NCBI RefSeq assembly: GCF_017921975.2
Contig: NZ_JAGEMO020000026.1
Coordinates: 1 to 64,000, forward strand
DNA length: 64,000 bases
Origin: Hymenobacter terricola
GTDB taxonomy: Bacteria; Bacteroidota; Bacteroidia; Cytophagales; Hymenobacteraceae
Direction: 5' to 3'
Of this stretch, positions 51,945 through 58,046 are shown piece by piece. The translations under genes were made by a program, and so were the position numbers. The notes below the pieces were generated by a model. The model had not been told where the DNA came from. It searched no databases and saw only the letters and a program-made list of their open reading frames with translations. Numbering within the stretch: the stretch's first letter is position 1; the number at the start of each line of letters is the position of its first letter.

Positions 51945-53735
51945 CTACTCGCGCGTGCACTTGGCCGTCAGGCTCACGTTGGCATCGGTGTACACCACCA
52001 CATAGTTACCCTTGGCCAGGGCGCCGATATTCACCAGCGTTGTCAGCCCGCCCGCCGTGGGCGTGAGCGTGGCCACGCGCTGGCCCACAAAATTGTAGAC
52101 CGTGAGGCGGGCCGCCGCCGTGGATTTTGGGTGTACCACCGTCAGTTGCTCGCTGGCCGGGTTGGGGTACAGGTGCAGCGGCTCGACGATGGCGCCGGTG
52201 GGCTTGGTGGCCGTCACCACGGCCACGAGGCCGTTGAGGTAGTTTTCAAGGTTGGTGTAGCCGTTAGTGGCAATAACCTGGCGGTCAGACGCATTACTGG
52301 GATTGAGGCCGTTGGTTAGCTCGTAGGCGTCGGTCATGCCGTCGTGGTCCGAGTCGGCCGGCGCGGGGCCGCAGCTGAGCGTGGGCCACGCAGCCTGCGA
52401 CACGCTGTAGGGCGTGACGTGGGCCGGGTAGCCGCCCTGCACATCGATGAGGCCGCCAGTGCGGCTCTGCACATCCTGAATGATGCGTTGGTCCACGGCA
52501 TCGCGCACGGGCAACACGCAGCCCACGCCTTGCAGCACCGAAGCGTAAGCCGCGGCGGCCGTCTGGGTGTTGAGCGGGGCAATGTTGAACGGCGTGAGGA
52601 CTTTGGACAAGACGGTATCGGCCTGGGTGCTACCCTGCATGGTCACGCCTTTCCAGTTGGCATTGGTCACCGTTGGGTTGCCATCCACATAGTTGCCGGT
52701 GAGATACACCTGAGCGTAAGGGAGCACGGGCGCGGTGGTCTGCTTGTAGGGATTCATCACCCGGGAGCGGTTGCTGGTGCTGGTACCGGTGGCAGGGCCA
52801 TACTTATAGTAATTATTCACCATATTGTAGTTGCCACCCTCGCCGCCGTAGACATTGGCGCCTGTCCCCCAGTCGTAGATGACGTTGTTGCGGAAGTCGC
52901 AGTTTTCGGAGGCGATGGCAGCGCCATAGCGGGTGCCGTTCCAGCGCGGGGTGCGGCTGTTGCAGTGGGCAAACAGGTTGTGGTGGAACGAAGCCCGCCG
53001 GCCGCCCCAGATGCCGCCGTAGCCGTGCCGCTCATAGTCGGGGTCGCCGGTTTCGAAGTGATAGGAGTAGTTCAGCGGCTCCGAAATGAGGTTCCATTGC
53101 AGCGTCATGGAGTCGGTGGCCGCGCCGTAGAAGGTGAAGGCCTCGTCCTCGCTCCAGCTCATGGTGCAATGGTCGACCACGATGTTCTTGTGCTCCTGGC
53201 TGTCGAAGGCATCCTCGTCCCCGTTGCCGTTCACCATGCCGCCGCCACTGGTTTGCGGGTACAGGTCGCCGAGGCGGAAGCGCACAAAACGCACGATGAC
53301 GTTGTCGCCGCTTACGGCCACCTGGCGGTCGGCAATGCAGATGCCATCGCCGGGCGCGGTCTGGCCCGCAATGGTGGTGTTGCGCGGAATGCTCATCCGC
53401 GCCGTGAGATGGATGGTGCCGCACACCCGAAACACGATGGTGCGGTACACCGCCGTGGTGGCTGACTGGCTGATGGCGTAGCGCAGCGTGCCCGGCGTGT
53501 TCGTATCGGCCAGGCTGGTTACCTCAAACACCGTGGTAGGCGTGGCCGCCCGGCCGCGCCCGCCGCTCACAAAGCGCCCGGCGCCTTCCACCCCGGGAAA
53601 GGCCAGCTGCTGGGCCTGGGCCGGAGCGCTGGCGGCCAGGCCGGCTACCGCGGCCAGCAGGCCAAAGCCGATACGGACCGAACGCCGGGCCCGCTCGAAA
53701 GACGGAATAATAGTGCGGAAATAATAAGTTGTCAT
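51945..53735 (-). CDS. Pectate lyase (PL1-like) with T9SS tail
   Basis: A 596-residue exported lyase; ATG at 53735 (M-T-T-Y-Y-F-R-T-I-I-P). The signal segment lies about 20-40 (F-G-L-L-A-A-V-A-G-L-A-A). PL1-type beta-helix about 42-440: F-P-G-V-E-G-A-G-R-F, V-F-E-V-T-S-L-A-D, T-I-A-G-Q-T-A-P-G-D-G-I, V-I-V-R-F-V-R-F-R-L-G-D, V-D-H-C-T-M-S-W-S-E-D-E-A and the conserved W-N-L-I-S-E-P-L. A thrombospondin-type-3-like or EF-hand-like Asp-rich loop (D-S-D-H-D-G-M-T-D) and a T9SS sorting tail follow (Y-P-N-P-A-S-E). It cleaves de-esterified homogalacturonan. Operator 139 bp upstream. Confidence 0.88.
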   Translation of the reverse strand: MTTYYFRTIIPSFERARRSVRIGFGLLAAVAGLAASAPAQAQQLAFPGVEGAGRFVSGGRGRAATPTTVFEVTSLADTNTPGTLRYAISQSATTAVYRTIVFRVCGTIHLTARMSIPRNTTIAGQTAPGDGICIADRQVAVSGDNVIVRFVRFRLGDLYPQTSGGGMVNGNGDEDAFDSQEHKNIVVDHCTMSWSEDEAFTFYGAATDSMTLQWNLISEPLNYSYHFETGDPDYERHGYGGIWGGRRASFHHNLFAHCNSRTPRWNGTRYGAAIASENCDFRNNVIYDWGTGANVYGGEGGNYNMVNNYYKYGPATGTSTSNRSRVMNPYKQTTAPVLPYAQVYLTGNYVDGNPTVTNANWKGVTMQGSTQADTVLSKVLTPFNIAPLNTQTAAAAYASVLQGVGCVLPVRDAVDQRIIQDVQSRTGGLIDVQGGYPAHVTPYSVSQAAWPTLSCGPAPADSDHDGMTDAYELTNGLNPSNASDRQVIATNGYTNLENYLNGLVAVVTATKPTGAIVEPLHLYPNPASEQLTVVHPKSTAAARLTVYNFVGQRVATLTPTAGGLTTLVNIGALAKGNYVVVYTDANVSLTAKCTRE

Positions 53736-53874
53736 GGTGGGAAATGTGGGAGTCCGATGAAGAAAGCCGAGCCGCAGCCACGCCCGATTGGCAGCGACAG
53801 CCCGGCAAATCCCCATCTAATATTACGTCCCTCACCAGTCCTAATATGCCAAAAAGGCCCTTTTTATTCGCGCA

Positions 53875-53892
53875 ATCGATGCCGGGAACGAT
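53875..53892 (-). promoter_or_regulatory. LacI-type operator upstream of PL1 lyase
   Basis: Gene-sense ATCGTTCCCGGCATCGAT, one change from the kduD copy; gene-side flank TTGCGCGA. 139 bp before the start codon. Confidence 0.72.
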
Positions 53893-53911
53893 GCCACCCG
53901 AGTAGCACAAC

Positions 53912-53996
53912 GCAGCGCGGACTTTGCAGTCCGCGTCCCCGCGCCGATTGAATCGTTTTAACGGCGCGGGGACGCGGACTGCAAAGTCCGCGCTAC
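53912..53996. repeat. Palindromic repeat family B, copy 1
   Basis: AGCGCGGACTTTGCAGTCCG... (53914-53945) pairs with its complement (53963-53994) around TTTTAACGG-like loop sequence. It lies eight bases after the prmA stop. Confidence 0.9.
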
Positions 53997-54004
53997 ATCC
54001 GGCC

Positions 54005-54835
54005 CTACTCCTTCTCGAAGATGGCCGACACCCAGCTGCGTAGCGTGCGGTGGCGCTGGTAGCGCAGGCCGTGGCGGGCGGCTTCGGCGGTTATTTTCGG
54101 CAGGTCTTCTTCGTAAAACCCGCTGAACAGGATGGGCCGGCCACTGGGCAGCAGGCGGGCGTATTCGTTCATGTCTTCCAGCAGCACGTTGCGGTTGATG
54201 TTGGCCAGAATGAGGTCGAAAGGCGCTTCATCGGCCAACGTTTCGACGCCGCCGAGGCGGCACTCGATGGTGCGACACTGGTTTTCGGCGGCGTTGTCGC
54301 GGGCATTTTCCACGGTCCAGGGCTCGGTATCCACGGCCAGTACCTGGCGGGCGCCCAGCATTTCGGCCATAATGGCCAGAATGCCGGTGCCGGTGCCCAT
54401 ATCCAGCACGCGCAGGCCTTTGTGGTCCACATCGAGCTGGTTTTCAATCATCAGGGCCGTGGTTTCGTGGTGCCCCGTGCCGAACGACATGCGCGGCATA
54501 ATCACAATGTCGTAGTCGACGCTGGCCGGCTCCGGGTGGAAAGGGGCCCGCACCGACACGCGCCCGGCGATGATGAGCGGCTGGAAATTCTTCTCCCACT
54601 CGGCGTTCCAGTTCTGGCGGGTGATGACGCGGTGCGAGTGGTTGAGCGCGCCCTGGCCCTCGTAGCGGCTCATGATTTCGGCCACCGCGTCGGGGTTGAA
54701 AGCGTCTTCGGTGGTGTAGGCGCAGAAGCCCGCGTCGGTGTCCTCAAAGGTGTCGAAGCCTACTTCGGCCAGCTCGGCCACCAGAATGTCGGCCAGCTCG
54801 CGCGGGGCTTCAACGGTCAGTTCAATAAAATCCAT
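54005..54835 (-). CDS. prmA: Ribosomal protein L11 methyltransferase
   Basis: A 276-residue cytoplasmic SAM-dependent methyltransferase that modifies ribosomal protein L11. Start M-D-F-I-E-L at 54835. Family features: W-N-A-E-W-E-K-N-F-Q-P (the N-terminal substrate domain end), M-S-F-G-T-G-H-H-E-T-T, SAM motif L-D-M-G-T-G-T-G-I-L-A-I, A-V-D-T-E-P-W-T-V, and N-I-N-R-N-V-L-L. Normal length. Palindromic repeat B follows at its 3' end. Confidence 0.96.
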   Translation of the reverse strand: MDFIELTVEAPRELADILVAELAEVGFDTFEDTDAGFCAYTTEDAFNPDAVAEIMSRYEGQGALNHSHRVITRQNWNAEWEKNFQPLIIAGRVSVRAPFHPEPASVDYDIVIMPRMSFGTGHHETTALMIENQLDVDHKGLRVLDMGTGTGILAIMAEMLGARQVLAVDTEPWTVENARDNAAENQCRTIECRLGGVETLADEAPFDLILANINRNVLLEDMNEYARLLPSGRPILFSGFYEEDLPKITAEAARHGLRYQRHRTLRSWVSAIFEKE

Positions 54836-55166
54836 TGGGCTACGCAACAGGTCATAAGGAAGCTGTTTAGAAAGTCAGTTCGTCTCTACACCGTTCTGGC
54901 GACTTTCTAAACAGTTTCAAGGTTAACAATGCACAAAAGTCGTCACAAACCCGCCGACTTGCCTGGCGCAGGCGGGGGCTTTGGTTTTTATGCTCCAAAT
55001 CTGGTTGCTGAACTTGCCAGCCACCTTCAGAAACTGGCGGCGGGCAATAAACGCCCACTGCCAGCCCGCTGCACGGCTCGAAGCGGCGCCTTGTTATCAA
55101 AAAACCCCTTTCCGCAGTTGTGGGAAGGGGCTTTTTAACGAGTTTAATGACGAAACGAGAGCTTGT
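54836..55166. other. 331-bp intergenic region
   Basis: Contains a 14-bp inverted repeat CTGTTTAGAAAGTC (54863-54876) with 54901-54914, a GC-rich hairpin near 54950-54976, and the terminator at 55099-55136. A 69-codon frame at 54929 has no features of a gene. Confidence 0.6.
55099..55136. terminator. Rho-independent terminator
   Basis: AAAAAACCCCTTTCC and its near-complement GGGAAGGGGCTTTTT around an 8-nt loop, with T-runs on both strands. It lies 31 bp after the stop of the secreted 130-aa gene. Confidence 0.8.
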
Positions 55167-55559
55167 TCAATTGTTGCTCTTGCAGCCCGCAAACGAGCGC
55201 ACGTTGGTGTAGTGAATGCTGAAATCGGCCCGGCTGCGGTCAGTCACCACCAGCAGCACGTAGTCGGCAAAGTCGCGGGCGGGCGCTTCGGCCCACAAGC
55301 CGGCTTTGTCGGCAAACAGCTTGTTGTTTTCCTTGAACACGAGGACGTCGGCAAAAGCCTCCTCGGGCTCCACGTACACCGTGCCGAAGCAGTAGGTGCG
55401 GCGGCCGGGGTCGGTTTCGAGGTACACCGAACCGTAGATTTTGCAGGGCTCCAGCGGGCCGGCCGCGTGCGGCACGGCCGCTACCAGGGCAGCCGCAGCC
55501 GGCGGTGGGAAAGCCGGTGCAAGCGCCAATAATCCGCTGAGCAGGAAGGAAAAAAACAT
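55167..55559 (-). CDS. Small secreted protein, DUF6150-like
   Basis: A 130-residue protein with a signal peptide (M-F-F-S-F-L-L-S-G-L-L-A-L). The mature part has the repeated strand pattern I-Y-G-S-V-Y-L-E-T-D, V-Y-V-E-P-E-E-A-F-A-D-V-L-V-F, N-K-L-F-A-D-K-A-G-L-W, and F-S-I-H-Y-T-N-V-R-S-F-A-G-C, which I recall from DUF6150-type proteins of Bacteroidota; the assignment is from memory of the pattern only. Two cysteines (C-K-I-Y and A-G-C-K) could form a disulfide. Function unknown. It has its own terminator. Confidence 0.7.
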   Translation of the reverse strand: MFFSFLLSGLLALAPAFPPPAAAALVAAVPHAAGPLEPCKIYGSVYLETDPGRRTYCFGTVYVEPEEAFADVLVFKENNKLFADKAGLWAEAPARDFADYVLLVVTDRSRADFSIHYTNVRSFAGCKSNN

Positions 55560-55582
55560 CGTAAATAAAGCTAAGCACCACA

Positions 55583-55658
55583 GTAGCGCGAACTTTGCAG
55601 TTCGCGTTCCAGAACGACTTTAACGGCGCGTGAACGCGAACTGCAAAGTTCGCGCTAC
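55583..55658. repeat. Palindromic repeat family B, copy 2
   Basis: GTAGCGCGAACTTTGCAGTT... pairs with its complement ending CGCGCTAC. The arms match copy 1 except at a few paired positions (GGACTTTGCAGTCC versus GAACTTTGCAGTTC), i.e. compensatory changes. It ends three bases before the tpiA stop. Confidence 0.9.
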
Positions 55659-55661
55659 AAT

Positions 55662-56429
55662 TTAAAACGACTGAATGATGGCCGTGAAATCCGCTGCTTT
55701 CAGCGAAGCCCCGCCAATCAGTCCGCCGTCAACATCGGGCTGCGAAAAAAGCTCCCGCGCGTTCTGCGCGTTGGCCGAGCCGCCGTAGAGAATGGTGGTA
55801 TCGAGGGCCGCCTTGGCGTCGTAGGCGCGGGCAATCCGCTCGCGGATGAAGGCGTGCACCTCCTGGGCCTGGGCGCTGCTGGCCGTGCGGCCCGTGCCAA
55901 TGGCCCAGATGGGCTCGTAGGCCACGGTCACCTGGTCAAACTCCTCGTTGCTAAGGTGGAACAGGCCGTCGGTAAGCTGCTTGCCGACGAAGTCGAACGT
56001 CTCGTCGGCCTCGCGGGTATCCAGCGACTCGCCCACGCAGAAAATGGGTTTCAGGCCGGCGGCCAGGGCGGCTTTCAGCTTCTGGCTCAGCAGCTCATCG
56101 TCTTCGCGGAAGTATTGGCGGCGCTCCGAATGGCCCAGAATAACGTACTCGCAGCCCACCGACGCCAGCAGCTTGGCCGATACTTCGCCGGTGAAAGCAC
56201 CGCTTTCTTTCTGATGGCAGTTCTGGGCGCCCAAATGAAACTTCGACGCCTTGGGCAGCTGCTGGCCCACACCGTGCAGCAACGGAAACGGCGGGCAAAT
56301 GACGATTTCCGGGGCGTTGGGGGCCGTAGCGGCATCGCCGGCCAGCCGGGTAATTTCTTCTACCAGGGCCAGGCCCTCGGGGTAGGTCAGGTTCATTTTC
56401 CAGTTGCCGGCAACGAGGTTTTGGCGCAT
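55662..56429 (-). CDS. tpiA: Triose-phosphate isomerase
   Basis: A 255-residue TIM-barrel enzyme of glycolysis and gluconeogenesis. Start M-R-Q-N-L-V-A-G-N-W-K-M-N at 56429. Catalytic residues are in place: Lys in N-W-K-M-N, His in I-L-G-H-S-E-R-R, and Glu in V-A-Y-E-P-I-W-A-I-G-T-G; the flexible loop and L-Y-G-G-S-A-N phosphate motif follow. A TAGCTTTG -7-like element lies 36 bp upstream on the - strand. Repeat B is at the 3' end. Confidence 0.98.
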   Translation of the reverse strand: MRQNLVAGNWKMNLTYPEGLALVEEITRLAGDAATAPNAPEIVICPPFPLLHGVGQQLPKASKFHLGAQNCHQKESGAFTGEVSAKLLASVGCEYVILGHSERRQYFREDDELLSQKLKAALAAGLKPIFCVGESLDTREADETFDFVGKQLTDGLFHLSNEEFDQVTVAYEPIWAIGTGRTASSAQAQEVHAFIRERIARAYDAKAALDTTILYGGSANAQNARELFSQPDVDGGLIGGASLKAADFTAIIQSF

Positions 56430-56465
56430 AATCAAGCGAGTCAAGTAAATGGGAGGTACTGCTTG

Positions 56466-56473
56466 CAAAGCTA
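56466..56473 (-). promoter_or_regulatory. Candidate -7 element for tpiA
   Basis: On the - strand the sequence is TAGCTTTG, matching TAnnTTTG and identical to the element before the second beta-barrel gene. It lies 36 bp upstream of the tpiA ATG. No -33 at standard spacing was found. Confidence 0.4.
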
Positions 56474-56503
56474 CGGGCCAAAGCGCCGGTTGTACCACCC
56501 AAT

Positions 56504-57388
56504 CTACTCGCCGGTCCGAACGGAACTGGCGTTACGGGCGGCAATCTCGGCTTCGGCGGCGGCGGCTTCGGCAGCCAGCTCCCAGGGCTGCTTGCGGCCT
56601 CCCAGCCGCGACAGCACAATGCCGCCGATGGCCGCCACCGTAGCCCCGGCCAGCGCCGCCCAACCCAGCTCGGGCACGGCGCTCAGGCGTGCCATCCAAA
56701 CGGCAACCAAGGCCCAGGCCACCACCAGCGGAAACACCATATCCCGAAATACCCGGCTGATTATCAGTGCCAATGCCACAACTATGGCAATCAATCCCAG
56801 GGTTAGTATAATGGAAACACCTTCGGCAGTTTGCCAGCCCTGCTGCAGTCCAATGGTGAAGTTGATGACCGAAGCCACTGAAATCCAGCCCAGATACAGC
56901 GAGAACGGCACCCCAACCCAAGTAGGTGCGGCCTCGGCAAATATCCGCCGCCGCACCCGGCCGTAGGTGGCAATGAGACAGCCCAACAGGAGCAGCATAA
57001 CGCCCACGCTGGGCAAAAGCAGCTCGTAGGCAAACAGCACGACCCAAGTCCCCGTGGCGATGCTGGCCAGCGTGAGGGGCTTGGCCACGGCATCGGGCAA
57101 GGACTTGCGCTGTTGCGCGGGCAGCAGCTGCCACACCGCATACACGGCCAGTCCCAAAAAAATTAAGCCCCAGATGCTAAACGCGTAGCCAGCCGGCGTG
57201 AGCAGCGTGGGGTATTTGGCCGACACCACGCCCATGGTTTGCCCGGCAAACGGGTGGGTATTGGCGTAGTAATTGAGGAAAATATTGCCAAAGATGGCCA
57301 GGGCCGTCAGCCAGCGCCACGCCCGGCCGGCAGCCGAGCGGTTGGGAGGGGCGTAGTGGTCGGGGGGGACCGTTGCGGTGAGCTGCAT
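56504..57388 (-). CDS. TspO/MBR-related membrane protein
   Basis: A 294-residue inner-membrane protein with about eight to ten hydrophobic segments. Motifs such as T-P-A-G-Y-A-F-S-I-W-G-L-I-F, Y-G-R-V-R-R-R, P-T-W-V-G-V-P-F-S-L-Y-L-G-W-I-S-V-A and frequent tryptophans match the extended tryptophan-rich sensory protein (TspO/MBR) group of Bacteroidota. Classic TspO proteins have five helices; this one is longer. Ligand unknown. The 3' end is close to tpiA on the same strand, but the candidate tpiA promoter suggests separate control. Confidence 0.75.
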   Translation of the reverse strand: MQLTATVPPDHYAPPNRSAAGRAWRWLTALAIFGNIFLNYYANTHPFAGQTMGVVSAKYPTLLTPAGYAFSIWGLIFLGLAVYAVWQLLPAQQRKSLPDAVAKPLTLASIATGTWVVLFAYELLLPSVGVMLLLLGCLIATYGRVRRRIFAEAAPTWVGVPFSLYLGWISVASVINFTIGLQQGWQTAEGVSIILTLGLIAIVVALALIISRVFRDMVFPLVVAWALVAVWMARLSAVPELGWAALAGATVAAIGGIVLSRLGGRKQPWELAAEAAAAEAEIAARNASSVRTGE

Positions 57389-57637
57389 AAATAGAGCAAT
57401 AGACGAGACACCTACGTATCAGTAAATGAGTCGGATTAGGGACTGGAACGCCTATCTGACACGCCAGGAACCTGTGTTGGCAATGGTATATTCGAAAAGA
57501 ACCGCCCCGGCCGTTGCCTGGGAGCCAAGCGGGGCCGCAACGTTACACTTTATCTGCCAGATAACGTGCGGTACGGTCCGAATCTTTTGGACCTCCAACC
57601 AACAAAATATGCCTCCTAAGAAGCCGTAACGGCCATA

Positions 57638-58036
57638 TCATGCTGCGAAATACTGCTCTACAACCTCATCCGTTAATTCCCGCTTGGCCAGTTGCCCGTT
57701 GCGAGCCGGCGGAAAGGCATTGCGGCAAAAGCCCGCCATGCGCTGAAAATCGTACAGCGCGTGGCAATGGCCATTGATAATAAGCGCCGCCGCCGTTTCG
57801 GTAGCGTCCCAGAACAGCTGCACCGTCACGGGAATCTGCCGGTCGGCCACCTTGGCTACGTCGTACACGTGCAGGGCATCAAGGATGTGCAGCTCAGGGC
57901 CCGGCCGGATGGCGTAGAGGTAGCCGGTAGTGCCGTCGTCCTCAAAAACCACGCGCATGGTACCAGCCGTGGCCGTGCTTTCGAGGAAGGTTTCGGGGGT
58001 GCCGACCGTAATTTTTGCTTCGGCGCCGAGCTGCAT
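57638..58036 (-). CDS. Hypothetical protein (DUF2251-like)
   Basis: A 132-residue cytoplasmic protein. The N-terminal half has V-F-E-D-D-G-T-T-G-Y-L-Y-A, then I-L-D-A-L-H-V-Y-D-V and V-T-V-Q-L-F-W-D-A-T-E-T-A-A-A-L-I-I-N-G, a pattern I associate with DUF2251; the identification is tentative. C-terminal D-F-Q-R-M-A-G-F-C-R-N-A-F-P-P is conserved-looking. It starts 10 bp after the uvrA stop, so it is probably co-transcribed with uvrA. Role unknown. Confidence 0.7.
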   Translation of the reverse strand: MQLGAEAKITVGTPETFLESTATAGTMRVVFEDDGTTGYLYAIRPGPELHILDALHVYDVAKVADRQIPVTVQLFWDATETAAALIINGHCHALYDFQRMAGFCRNAFPPARNGQLAKRELTDEVVEQYFAA

Positions 58037-58046
58037 GATGCGGGCC

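Noticed and set aside
54929..55138. 69-codon + frame in the prmA upstream gap
   Set aside because: It runs through a terminator hairpin and has no start context or family resemblance.
57426..57629. 67-codon + frame between the TspO-like and DUF2251-like genes
   Set aside because: No promoter, no motif, and composition unlike the neighbours.
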